This document shows positions 53,401 through 63,579 of a stretch of DNA of 64,000 nucleotides, in pieces. The DNA comes from Trichostrongylus colubriformis (Eukaryota; Nematoda; Chromadorea; Rhabditida; Trichostrongylidae): positions 20,665,664 through 20,729,663 of the forward strand of contig OZ022257.1 of NCBI GenBank assembly GCA_963978905.1. The letters are read 5' to 3'. Numbering within the stretch: the first letter of the stretch is position 1; each line of letters opens with the position of its first letter. The position numbers and the translations under genes are program-made. A model generated the notes under the pieces. That model had not been told where the DNA came from. It saw nothing but the letters and a program-made list of their open reading frames with translations, and did not search any database.

Positions 53401-56400
53401 AAATCGAAATTTCTTATTTCATTCCCAACACCGAACATGCTGCCATCAGCTATTGTGCAGTGGCCAACTAATTGTGTAAGTCTCGGTTTTTATGATCATC
53501 ACATTGTTGCGACTTGATTCCCTTGCTAATTGACGGTCGACCCATGTCGACCCCTCGCTCTCGATCTCATTGGTCCACCACGTGTGCACCGGCCACGAAC
53601 CATCTACGAATAGGTTTCACGGTATATTTTGTTTTGAATGCATAAAAGTGAGGTCTAGCGATGAGCTACTTCAGTAGTCATGGACGAGACACTTTTAAGT
53701 ACCTCGATGTTAACGTACCCTTTCGTTAGGTAGTGATCTGTGAACCAGCAATTATTACGTTGTTATTACTGTTTGTATTTACGTATATTTCTAATGTCCT
53801 TAATGTAGCTGTAAATAAAGTATATTTTGTATATTTCTAATGTCCCTAATATCGCCGTAAATAACCTATATGTTATCTCCAGTGTCTCACCTAACATGAT
53901 CGAATGTACAGTGATTAATTAAGACGTGACCCGACAGGTAATGAATCGATTAATGAGACAGCATGCTATCATGGAACGGCAGCCGTCTCAGCCGTTATCA
54001 TTAGGGATGTCGATTTGTGTGGACATGCAACCGGCCGAATAGCGCAGAGGGGTCGTTGCGTTTGACGTACGCTCCTGATGTGGGACCCGAAGGGGTTCGG
54101 ATCCCCCGTCAAGCACAACGTTTGCAAATACATCGTTGTGCGCTCTGTGCTGATTCGACCAGTTTCTAATAAACTCAGCCCCCCGGTCGCGAGCCGGGGG
54201 GCAACAACACGCGGTTTTGGTGAAAATGAACATGAGTGGAAAGTAATATCGAGGTACTTAAAAGTGACTCGTCCATAACTACTGAAGTAGCTCATCGCTA
54301 GACCTCACTTTCATGCATTCAAAACAAAATATACCGTGAAACCTATTCGTAGATGGTTCGTGGCCGGTGCACACGTGGTGGACCAATGAGATCGATAGCG
54401 AGGGGTCGACTTGGGTCGACCGTCAATGCAAGGGAATCAAGTCGCAACAATGTGATGATCATAAAAACCGAGACTTACACAATTAGTTGGCCACTGCACA
54501 ATAACTGATGGCAGCATGTTCGGTGTTGGGAATGAAATAAGAAATTTCGATTCGACAGCATTCATTTTCACTTTAAACACACATTTTCTTACTTCGAAAC
54601 CACAAAATCTGAAGAACATCCATAGCGCATGGAGCATTGACGACATTTTCCCTTTCATAGAGTATATCTGTGCTGGCAGTAACAACTTGTCGGAGTTGAA
54701 TTTTGACGACATCATTTTTAATAGTGTCTGGGGTTGTATATTTGGGGTCAAAAACGAACGTGGCACTCACCTTAAAAGAACATTTCGAAAGTTGGCAGAC
54801 TATGCCATCACTACTTCGTTATACATTTGTTGCATCGTGTTCCCCTTGAAATGCAGCTCTATGGACGCAATTCAAATTTGAAAAACTTCTTTAACACCAT
54901 TTCCAGTTCATTGCTGCTGAATCCTATCATGAGAGATACCAAAATGATCACGGGTTTATGCTCTCCTCGAATACAAAGGTATTTTTGGCTAGGAAATTTT
55001 TGTTTTGAAAGTCGCAGTTGAAGTGGAGGTTTTACGACTCCGCCGCGTCGACGAGAATCGCCCGTGGTAATTTGAGGCAAATTTTACGAAAATCTCAAAA
55101 ATTATGCCGAAGGAGCGAAGAAAAGTGGAAGTTCCTTAGGTTCTCACATTCGCCTTAATCAGGGCTTTCTATTGAAACCTTTTCCGAATTATTTGAAGCA
55201 TTTGGAAGGAAGTTATGACAAAAGTTCGGAGAAATCATGGAGTTTCCGATTTCTCGTGTCGATTGACCATGAATCAGTGGCGGTATTGTAGATCAGTGAT
55301 GTGAGAAGACTTCGCTGCCAGTTCATGAAATTTCGAAGAAATTTTTCCTCAAACTTTTCAGAATGTGAAAAAATGGCCTAGTATCGAATTTGAGAAAATC
55401 AAAAACTTGTGGTACCATCCTGTAGAGCTTGACAAGCTGATGGTAAAACATATATATTTAGTAAAAATAATCAATATCAATCGATTTATGGCGAAAAAAC
55501 GATAAAAACGCAAAACGCGTTTTCGCGCGATTTTTAACACTCTTACAGCACTAACTGTATGCCCGAATGAAGTGCTTCCACATGGGCGCATCCTGTCTTA
55601 TGTTGTGCACGTGACAGTAATCATAATGTCGAATCAGGTATGATCTTAAATTAATAAGAACTTACTTCTGCGGTCCACCAGAAATATTGGTTTTGTGATG
55701 TATGTTGTTCCATACAACGACGTTTTTTGCTCCGGTTGTAATCGAATCTCCAACCTGCAAAAAGGCCGAATTAGATCTATTTAGCTTTTTTGCTAGTCTT
55801 CATTTTCAAGGAATGTCGTGTAGTCATTGTGAGCAAAAATCCGAATGAGGAAGTCAATCAAATACTTTTACTCGTACTGTACAAGAAATGTACGAACAAT
55901 AATTTTTCAGCCTCAAAATTTGCCACTGAAAGGAATAAGTGGCCGAATTCAAGACGAAGCGAATCAGTAATACTTATGACGAAGTGAACGTGACGCCACG
56001 TAGGAATACAAGGGTCCCAATTGCATTAGGGCAAATTTCAGGTTTGCGATTCAGCGTGAACATCTGTAGGAGTTATGTAAGATGAAAAGAGACACCAACT
56101 GTGAGTGATTCAATGTTATGAAGGTGGATAAGAAGGTGTGTTTGTGTTACGCTTTTCGGATTGACAATGAGCGTTAATCCCCACAGGACTTACAAGGGAA
56201 GGACCCGAGGTCGAAGTGGCCACTCCGAATGGGATACATATGGTCCGACGTATTTCGTACCTCATCTGGAATCTGCTTTCCAACTTTGCGGAACGATTCT
56301 CTGCGCGGAATCATGAAGTTTTTTTCGAAAAAAAAACAATCCTATTACTTGGTGTTTTCGGAGGCCTATAGCGCGTGAGCCAGACGTTTTTGCGCAGAAG

Positions 56401-59400
56401 CGGTGCGATTTTGTGTTAAAAGGATCAGACCAACACAGGGGATCAAACTACCACAAGGTACAAGCTCTTAGCCAACTCGAGTATTTGATCAAACTTCGGA
56501 AAAACTCTCCTTGGCCTATTGGGTGGCAATCCATTCAACGAAGGGGAAGTCATTGACCTTTGCCGAGCAAATACCTCATTTGGCGCTTGCTACGTACATT
56601 TTTGTTTGTCATGGGCATCTGTAATAGATATGTCTAGGTTATCGTTGTCATGGATGATGGCTTCTTTGTAGGAAGTTTAAGAAAATATGATTGATCCGAT
56701 AGCAGTTGTTTCAAAAAGTGTCGACCGCTGCATCATCCACACTCCTTAAAGGTGTGTGATATGCTGTGGTAAATGACTGAATTATGAACCCCAATTGGGC
56801 TCAAAGCACTTGCTCAGCAATGGACGGTGCCATTAAACTGCGTGAACTTACAAATAGTAGTAGACTTTGTGAGATACCAGTGGACTAGCGCTCATTACTG
56901 TTCTCAGAAAGGGAAACGCTCATTACTCAGAAAGTTATGGAATCATGCGATATAGGCCCCATCAATATTGTTTGTCAGCATCGGCCATTTTCACTCTATA
57001 GAATTCCACCGATCTTGGCACAGCACTAAGCGATGGCCCAACTGCGTTTTACTCTATTCAGCTTCTCTCCTAGCTTCAAAAGACGTGGAGTTTGTAATAC
57101 TCCTGAATATCAAGAAATGACAAGTGGAAGTTAGACAAGGTTTTTACCAAAACTTGCCTCTCATTCCCTCCTGATAAGATGAGAAATGTATGACCTGGAT
57201 TTGATGAGAATCAGCAAGTGTGTTCAAACGAATTGTCTGCTCGATGAAGAAACAGAGCGGATTGTAAGAGGAGCTATTTCCTAGCGCTTGCTTGCAGATT
57301 TTGGTATTGAGGAGTGTTTCAAGCGTCACATATTTGCAGAAAGTGTGGAGAAACTGGATGGTATTGAAGTTGTTCATCGTTTAAGGAGTATAATGTGTGC
57401 TGAAGAGGCGCCCAATCCATAACGAAAAGTCCTTTCTTTGATTCTATGTCATGAGCCCAAAGGCGGATCCATTCCTGCTGTGAAACTCAGAGGAACATTT
57501 CTGAATGACCTTTTCTTGTAGGTTACATTGGACCTATCAGCACATTATGAAAAAGACAAGATCATTACTTGAGAACAATAGGACGCAGTAGGAACACTCA
57601 TGAGAGAAAAAGTAAGGAAAACCCGCATGAAACTGACTGACCGTAAACGTAAGACGACGTTCAAAAGCAAATTTCAGCAATCGCATCACCTAAACGATCA
57701 AGGTAACCAGAACGCTTTCAATTTGCTTTACGAAATGTCTGTTGTAAGTTCCAATGCACAGTAATTATTGTACGGCTGTTCCTTATCTGTACCCTCATAG
57801 AATGCTTTCATTGCACTACGCACACATTAAAGTGGCTCAAATAATTGTGGTCGAAATGGCACTCGAGGCAGATCATCGTACCACGCCAATGCAAGCCTTG
57901 CCCGTCCCGCTAGGACTTGTCGCGCGCTGAGGGGGTGACCGCCGCCTCATGGGGTGACCGCCGCCTTTACCTGATTGATTCGATGCCCCAATGCACACCC
58001 ACTTGATAAGAAGAATTTCCCCGATCCCTTGAACTTGAAAGCCACTAACAATTCAAGAAACTCTCAATATACCTGTGTTCCTTCAGGAGTGCCAGGCACA
58101 TACGCTCTCCTCATCGTGCCAGTGAAAAGTTTTCCAGGTCTTATGTGACTTGCCTGCAACACAAATTCATTTGAAACATATTCATTCACACTCAGACTAA
58201 CGCACCTCTTGCACTCCATGCGGCACCGCATACTGAATCTCGTAAGTAAATTCGCTGTCTTCATGACCTAAACAAAGAAGTGGTAACCTTACTTCAGAAT
58301 CGTAGCACAGTATCTAATATCCCTATTGGGATAGAAAAAGTACGGGAGGGGTTTTTCGTAAAGCTGGAGTGGGGCACCGCGAATACCAGTACAAAGCTTG
58401 GTGTCGGAGACGATTAGCTCCTCATGCTCTCGTGTCACTGCAAATGCCATTGCCAGGCACTACGCTACAGATACCTTCTGAAAATTACGATCGCCAGGGT
58501 CTCTCGAACACAACCAGCCATCTATTATTTATTGATGTGACTGATGTACACCTATTAGCTTGTACAAAAGGAGGGCAGGTATGGAGAGGTGCGAATGACC
58601 TTTTCGCAACATGTAAGCACTCAATCAGATGCGAGTACCCACAGATGTCGTCAGTCCCACGACTCCGTTACGGAAGACGGTCGGATACGCGGTCACACTG
58701 CCTCTGGGGCACGCGCTCTACGAAAAACTTCTGTACGCCACCCATTTGTATTTGTATCCTCGGCGCCCAACAACTCGACCGGATCACAGCTCGAAAAAGA
58801 GGGTTGGTCGTATCGCTGCACGATTTCATTCTGATAATAAAGCCATGTTCCTACATCATACAAACGGTTGTAATATTCGTCTTAAGATGGCCAACACCAG
58901 TCATTTATGACCAGCGTATCAACGGCGGCAAATGCTTGAAGAATGGGGAGAATAAGGCATGCTTCTTCTTTGCCCCGGCGTTATTCGCGCCCCGTCGCAG
59001 GGTCCTTTGATACGTCGCTAGTGATTCCTGTCTAAGACATCTACCGTCGTGGCCTCGATGTCTACGAGATCCTCCTGGGCATCCACTGTCGTGGCCACGA
59101 TATTAGTGAAGTCCTGATGATATCATTCCATTTTATCTTGGGATCCCCGCGGTCGTCAGACAGAGGCTTCGAACCCCAGAACCCTTCTTCGAGATCCTGT
59201 GGCCTTTCGATCATGTGCCCATACCATCGTAGCCGCTGCTACCCTACCTTCAGCTGGACAGTGGCCGTCTCCATGACTACACCTACGTCCTCACCCACCT
59301 AACCCCAGAAATGAGCATCGAGATTCTTTGTTGGGCTAGCACTCGCTGCCATAGAGCATTGTGTCTTTTCATCGATCGGTACACGTTGCCCTCATAGACG

Positions 59401-62400
59401 TTGGAGCATCGCCGATCGCAGAGGATTCCACAAGCCTCTTGCCATTTCGCCTATGCTGCATTTACTCGAGGCTTCACAGGCAGATCCACAGTACCTTCAG
59501 CGGCTGGATCGCTTCAAAATACAGAAATTCCTCGATCCTTCTTTAATTTCGATGTGGAAATCCACGATTTCCTCTATCCATCTTATAACAAACGCTCAGG
59601 AACTTGGCCTTCTTCACATTCAAACGGAGACCATTCTCACCAACACTTCTGGGATCTCTGCCATTCCTTATATGAACAATGTCGTCAGCGTAGACGATTT
59701 TGGCGTTTTGTCCATGATATGTTTACCATGAAATGTAGCGTGAGCAGGAGGGAGAACGAACTCAGGGCAATCCTTAGTGCAAGCTGCAGTGATCTACACT
59801 TCACTGGCTTGCACGTGCAAAGTGCGTACGAGTGCTTTAGCGCCATCGTACAGCGCCATCGTACATACTTCTTATAAAAGAGATGAGAAGTTCTGGTCAC
59901 CTCGTTTTTGAAGGGCTCTCCAGCTAACTGCTCAAGGAAGTAGGGAAAAAGCATCTGTTTGTCGAGGAAGGCCAGGTAAAATGGCCGGCCCTTTTCTCAA
60001 TACTTCTCCATTACTTGTCGGACGATGAAGTTCGCTTTGACTTTCCGGGCATTAAACTGAAGCACTCCTGGGAACTGGGTCTAGATTTCTGATGTTAGCT
60101 TTAAGCCGACCGACCGCTCGTATAGCTTCATGGTATGCGCTCTCAACTTGATCTTTCGGTAGTTAGAGCATTCCATTGCACCTCCTTTTGTTTGGAGTTG
60201 GGAACTGTGGTACTGCAAGTATCCGGTATCTTTCTTTGCGCATGACTTATGCCGCCCCCTCCATGTCTCCTGGATCGGACCGTGAGGATCTGGAAGACCC
60301 ACCCTTTGCACTCGTCTCCCGAAGTCGCGGCTTTTCTCTTTGTACAGCTTCCACCATCACAATCTTCCTTTGGTTTTTACCCTTGTTTCTTAAAGAGCTC
60401 TATGGCAATGTTCGCTAGGAAAGGCTTGAACTGAGTTGCCATCTCATCTCCCGGCAGTACTTTGATGTCTTTTACAGTTTCAAGAGCAGTAGATCTTCCA
60501 TCATGGCTTCGATCAAGTGGTGTTACTCTGAGCAGACCTTATTCTCCAAGTAGGACACAGAATGGTTCATCAGATTAAAATCAGGACTATTTGATGGTCA
60601 ATCCTGAGCACTGAAGTAAGTTTGGAGATTGCCTTGACAGTACTGTGTCACCTTTAATCTGTGAGCTGGTCCCGATTCCTGCTGTAACATGAGTGGGCCA
60701 TATCCGAAATGGCACTTTGTCTACGGCACCAGGGTATTCCTTGGCACGGCTCCCATATAAGCATCTCTGTTGATTCAGTAACTACTTCGCTAAAAATTAG
60801 TGGTGTCCTGACTCCGTACGTAATGGCGGTTCAGACCATGATTTTTTCCGATGAATACACTACTCTTTTTTCCTTTGTCTCAGCTTCTCAAGGGGATGTG
60901 CAAAACACACGAACATTTCGCTGGCTGAACGTCGACTCCACCGTGAAAAGCTACTCATCGGAGAAGACAAAGTCTCGGAGGCGCGCCAACCTGAATCGGT
61001 TCGAGAGCACCTTGCACTTTCGGATCCAATTCTTCTTCATGGGAGGAATGGGAACTCGAATTCCAGCTTTTCCTTGGCAATTGGCCCTGCTGAGGTGTTT
61101 TTCAAGTCACTGGCAACCTTGGTAGCCATTTGACCCCTCATCAATGCAAAAAAATTGATAGATCAAGCACCGCAATCCCGTGCACGTAATTTGGCGCACC
61201 CTGTAGAAACTTGTCGTGATCCTCACCACTACAGGGCTGTAGTCTCGTTCACGCAAAAGCCAGAAAGCCCCTATTTTCAGTATTTCCAAGTATATTTTTT
61301 CTTCATTCATCAATCTTAGCACCACTACTGAGTGTGATGATCCAAAAAATTATGTGGACTGTGCCTTCGAGTTGCTGAATTCACCTCAGGAATTCAGTCG
61401 AAGATTGATGGTACCATCACCTGTAGCTTGACCCCCAACGGGGATGACACCATTACCTGTAGCTCGACCCGAAGGAATATGTAGTAGGTGAGCATCAGTG
61501 AACCAATTTAAGTTACTTTGTACGATGCTTATGCAGCACTCACTGATTTAAAACATGCACACCTCAATGAAGAACGGAAAACCTCACGTCTCTCCACATC
61601 CTGTTTTTTTTTCTGATACTGCAAAATCACGGATTTTAGTTACGGTTTTAGCAAATAATGTATCCTCACAAATTCGAGCCTCCTATAATCTCCCGCTCGA
61701 GATTCTTCTTCTACACATGTTATTTCCTCTTGGTAGTTATTCCACTCAAGTGAATGAGTTGTGGGATTGATGACTTAACCTCCAAATTTTTTCGCCTAAC
61801 CGTTTTCGTTTAAAGGCACATTCCAGGATTATCACGATATCACATCTCCTACCGCGGATGGATAGTTCAACCCAGGCCACGTAGGCTGTACCTTTACCGG
61901 CGTGGGTGTCAGTTCCTGGAGCGTGCAGAGCCAAAGAATTTAGCGCAACAGCTCGACCCCGCCCACCCCAGCTGAGGGTCTGTCTTTACTCTTCGACTCT
62001 TATCTTTGACATAAGTAGACCACCTACTAGCCAAGAACTTGAAATTGGCAGTAAACCAATCGCCTCGTGAAGTAAACCCACTACTGATTGTGAGTGACCT
62101 GACCCCACACTAGGCACCGGAACACTTGCAGCACACCCCCGGTTGGGGTGGGGGGGGGGGGCGAGCTGTTGCGCCAGATTCTCTGGCTCTGCACGCTCCA
62201 GGAACATCCACGCCTCGGTAAAGTTACAGCCTACGTGGCTTGGGTCGAACTATCCATCCACGGCAGGAGATGTGAATCCCAATAATCCTGGAATGTGCCT
62301 TTGAAAGCGTGGTACCAAAATCCTAGGTACTTTTTGAAAAGAACGCTTTATGTTATCCCCCGTACATGAAAACATATGGTGTTAGCCTTGACCACCCAAA

Positions 62401-63579
62401 AAATGCGGCTTGAAACTCATGCAACAACATGTGTTAGACAAAATGAATTAGTTGCAAAGGTTTTTTTCTAGAACAGTGAGGTTTATATTTCAACATTCAC
62501 TTTCAGTTGTGTTTGTTCCAAATTAAGTGATTGTTCAAAGAGATAATTATAATATTTAGTTTGGTTTCCGTTCCAAGATTCTTTGTTTTCTTGTTTTACC
62601 TGTGTGTACTGGATTCTTCTTTTCCTTGGTCGACCATTTTCATTGGGAGAAATCATTCAAATAATGTGCACTCGATAGATAATTGTTATTATACAGTTGG
62701 AACAAAGCCACTCTGGTACGGCTTACGTTCAACACCATGTGTTGCACGTCGTACGTCGTGTTAGAATGGCGCATGAACCAAGACCTTTCGCAAACCGTCA
62801 ATCATCGAATACTACACCCCTCCTCTCAAACCAACCCCAAATACTTGGAGTTTTCCCAACCCGCCTCACCTTGATACAACCAGCATTGTACTTTCAAGTG
62901 GAATAAATCACTCTTAGATCTTTGTACATTCCACTGAGTTTCAGTAAAAAGTGACGATGAGGCAATGACAAGGTAGTCTCTACCGCACATTTTATACGTG
63001 AATCGCTCCAATACTTAATCCCTCATACGCATGAAGTCTTCCATCTATACGGAACAGGATTGCAAGTACAGACTTGCTACAGCGATCAAACATGACCTTG
63101 CAAATCAGTTCGATTCTTAGAAAATTCCCATCTTTTCGAGACTTTTTGGACATCCCTGAACTAGGTGACATCATATCACCTATGCCAAATGTTCATACAT
63201 ACTACTTCTGTATCAGCCAGTGTGAACCGAACAAGAGTGAGCACTATTTCAAAAAGGTTTATAAAAGTTTTAGCCTCCACGTACCTGGCAGTTTCAGGTG
63301 ATAATTCTTGTTGATCAACATCTGTGCTTCTCTCGGCTGATCACCCATCGGAATTTCAAAGTATTTACAACACAAAGGGCAACATTTTTTACTGCTCGGG
63401 TGGCTGATGTACTCCTGAAATTCATTATCAAATGTGTGAGAAAGGATACTTGCGAGTATGAAACTCACCTCAAAACACTGTACATGATACTGATGACCGC
63501 AGGGCAATTCACAAGCTTCTCCCGATTCACCATCACCATCTAGGGCCTTCAGACATACCGCACAGTCATCCTTTTGGAT
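50384..63579 (-). CDS. Deltex-family RING-DTC E3 ubiquitin ligase, 3' seven exons
   Basis: Exons (minus strand): 63469-63579, 63285-63414, 58206-58267, 58073-58153, 57642-57689, 55666-55754, 50384-50483. They sum to 621 bp, 206 codons plus TAG, with every splice phase matching. The protein starts with a RING-H2 (CAVC..., [15 protein letters not shown]), then the Deltex C-terminal domain from GDQPREAQM to the end: [58 protein letters not shown] and YGYPDPDYL. Deltex proteins ubiquitinate targets with an E2, and the DTC domain binds ADP-ribose; some act in Notch signalling. The N-terminus lies beyond 64000, so the subtype is unknown. Two introns exceed 5 kb and hold transposons and palindromes. 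High confidence in family, moderate in expression. Confidence 0.9.
50577..51043. mobile_element. Palindromic element, AGGCACACCACGCGATA ends
   Basis: AGGCACACCACGCGATAATC at the left pairs with GACTATCGCGTGGTGTGCCT at the right. Inner words CTTGGATAACTGCTCAG and CTGAGCAGTTATCCAAGG, and CACGGTGTTGTGCCTG and its complement, continue the arms for about 190 bp. Another arm of the family opens the window (1-178). It lies just inside the last Deltex intron. Confidence 0.8.
51044..52201. other. Intronic sequence, no gene recognised
   Basis: Within the last Deltex intron. A 30-bp direct repeat (AATTTGGGAAAYTGGGAGATTACG) occurs at 51935 and 52112. Nothing else supported. Confidence 0.4.
52202..52411. 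mobile_element. Foldback MITE, GGTTGGGACACACGAATCTA ends
   Basis: GGTTGGGACACACGAATCTA pairs with its perfect complement at the right. The arms of about 85 bp continue through GGCCGTGACCCTGT, CCTGTGGCCTTTG and AATTCAGACAATTTG. The loop is about 45 bases. No coding capacity. Confidence 0.85.
53106..53438 (-). CDS. Palindrome-encoded polypeptide, left-arm copy
   Basis: Minus-strand frame of 110 codons starting [20 protein letters not shown], with [20 protein letters not shown] and [20 protein letters not shown]. Leucine/asparagine spacing (NLKNI..., [10 protein letters not shown]) recalls irregular leucine-rich repeats. The right arm encodes the same protein at 54516-54881 with mostly conservative changes. 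No family recognised; it may be a captured host gene fragment. Confidence 0.4.
   Translation of the reverse strand: MFGVGNEIRNFDLTAFIFILNTHFLTSKQQNLKNIHSAWSINEIFPFIECICAGSHNLSELKFDDIIFNSVWGCIFGVKTNVALTLKEQFENWQTMPSLLPYTFVASCSP
53706..54249 (+). repeat. Unpaired centre of the palindrome with a tRNA-like SINE candidate
   Basis: 54032-54110 contains A-box-like TAGCGCAGAGGGGTCG and B-box GGTTCGGATCC, spaced as in polymerase III SINEs. AATAAA occurs at 54169. Before it are two tandem stretches of TATATTTCTAATGTCC (53787, 53834). The region may be an insertion that separated the two arms. Confidence 0.45.
54178..54202. terminator. Strong GC hairpin in the palindrome centre
   Basis: GCCCCCCGG pairs perfectly with CCGGGGGGC over a 7-base loop TCGCGAG, just after AATAAACTCA. 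It could act as a structured 3' end or simply be a small inverted repeat; the type is a best guess. Confidence 0.35.
54516..54881 (+). CDS. Palindrome-encoded polypeptide, right-arm copy
   Basis: Plus-strand frame of 121 codons, [20 protein letters not shown] through [20 protein letters not shown] to SSMDAIQI. It is the inverted duplicate of 53106-53438, but extends further because of indels at the C-terminus ([20 protein letters not shown] against [11 protein letters not shown]). Both ends of the palindrome would therefore express on opposite strands reading inward to outward. Confidence 0.4.
   Translation: MFGVGNEIRNFDSTAFIFTLNTHFLTSKPQNLKNIHSAWSIDDIFPFIEYICAGSNNLSELNFDDIIFNSVWGCIFGVKNERGTHLKRTFRKLADYAITTSLYICCIVFPLKCSSMDAIQI
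55666..55754 (-). CDS. Deltex gene exon: S/T-TTG and IHHKT region
   Basis: Acceptor TTTTTGCAG, donor [26 protein letters not shown] then KTNISGGPQ; the last two bases start a lysine codon. It carries the G.S.TTG loop and the IHHKT histidines of the ADP-ribose pocket. Confidence 0.9.
56185..56640. repeat. Dispersed DNA-element fragment in a Deltex intron
   Basis: 56185-56320 (ACAAGGGAAGGACCCGAGG) matches 1660-1790 inverted. 56340-56640 matches the interior of 36664-37465 (CCCATAGCGCG.GAGCCA, TTTGGCGCTTGYTACGT). This links those elements as one superfamily with CAAGGGAA ends. Confidence 0.6.
57642..57689 (-). CDS. Deltex gene microexon
   Basis: A 48-bp exon, acceptor ATCGTTTAG and donor GTCAGT (weak), encodes [16 protein letters not shown], the helix and strand that precede the ADP-ribose-binding loop in DTC domains. 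It is too short for ORF-based finders and was found by homology reasoning and phase. Confidence 0.85.
58073..58153 (-). CDS. Deltex gene exon: HP.PG..Y.G..R.AYLP region
   Basis: Acceptor TGTGTTGCAG, donor GTATAT. 27 codons [20 protein letters not shown] then GTPEGTQ, in phase 0, match the most conserved DTC block. A 52-bp intron precedes it. Confidence 0.9.
58206..58267 (-). CDS. Deltex gene exon: DTC strand region
   Basis: Acceptor TTTGTTTAG, donor GTGCGT. 62 bp complete the split glycine and encode [20 protein letters not shown], matching the GTI.I.Y.IP.G.Q motif of DTC domains. Confidence 0.9.
58870..60470 (-). pseudogene. RTE-type LINE reverse transcriptase, degenerate
   Basis: Minus-strand pieces in order are [20 protein letters not shown] (60130-60190; RTE has CSNYRGI.LL.HTMK..ER), YADDIV (about 59670-59690, motif C), [20 protein letters not shown] (C-terminal domain), [14 protein letters not shown] and [12 protein letters not shown] near 59130. 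All are hallmarks of RTE/BovB-like proteins. Frameshifts and stops are dense and the endonuclease is missing, so this is a 5'-truncated dead copy inside the second Deltex intron. The 213-codon plus-strand ORF at 58369 overlaps its 3' end and is not a gene. Confidence 0.8.
60470..61205 (-). pseudogene. Tc1-like transposase pseudogene
   Basis: The minus strand reads [29 protein letters not shown] and ..[13 protein letters not shown] near 60800-61000. This matches the Tc1-type block (K.V.FSDEK.FT....N..N.R.W...), with the first catalytic aspartate in FSDE. The upper end GGCGCACCCTGTA (61190-61202), reverse complemented TACAGGGTGCGCC, is a Tc1-like terminus. Multiple stops; lower terminus not found. 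Confidence 0.65.
61812..62305. mobile_element. Palindromic element, AAAGGCACATTCCAGGATTA ends
   Basis: AAAGGCACATTCCAGGATTA pairs with TAATCCTGGAATGTGCCTTT. The arms continue for about 170 bp (GGCCACGTAGGCTGTACCTT, GGAGCGTGCAGAGCC, CAACAGCTCG). The right arm has a long G run near 62148. Inserted in the second Deltex intron. No coding sequence. Confidence 0.8.
62306..63284. other. Intronic sequence, no feature recognised
   Basis: Remaining part of the 5-kb Deltex intron; no repeat or exon identified. Confidence 0.4.
63285..63414 (-). CDS. Deltex gene exon: RING end and start of DTC
   Basis: Acceptor AATTTCAG, donor GTACGT. It holds the last two RING cysteines ([11 protein letters not shown]) and GDQPREAQM, the family's G(N/D)QP.G.M entry to the DTC domain, ending in a split glycine codon (phase 1). 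Confidence 0.9.
63469..63579 (-). CDS. Deltex gene exon: RING first half
   Basis: Acceptor GTGCATTTAG before, donor GTGAGT after (63463-63468). 37 codons in phase 0 from [13 protein letters not shown] to [13 protein letters not shown] supply six of the eight zinc ligands. A 54-bp intron follows. Confidence 0.9.

Larger units (their letters stand above)
52484..55565. mobile_element. 3-kb palindrome with coding arms, related to 48590-49885
   Basis: Arms of about 1.05 kb (52650-53705 and 54250-55300) are inverted copies: CCACTAATTCATGGTCAATC, ATTCTCATCGACGCGGCGG and GTTTCACGGTATATTTTGTT in the left arm recur as complements on the right. The centre (53706-54249) is unpaired. The left outer part begins AAGGTTTTTATATATCATTC, and the right outer part ends TTTTAACACTCTTACAGCAC; both are termini or internal words of the 48590-49885 palindrome. 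Each arm encodes the same ~110-residue polypeptide. It sits in the last Deltex intron. Confidence 0.8.

Noticed and set aside
54032..54110. Possible tRNA gene in the palindrome centre
   Set aside because: Boxes are present, but no cloverleaf can be drawn; kept only as a SINE candidate.
57144..57377. Minus-strand 77-codon ORF as a Deltex exon
   Set aside because: It does not match the DTC domain, and the chain 57642-57689 to 55666-55754 is complete in phase without it.
58369..59010. 213-codon plus-strand ORF, the longest in the window
   Set aside because: It is antisense to the RTE relic at its 3' end, shows no domain, splice context or plausible composition, and lies in an intron.
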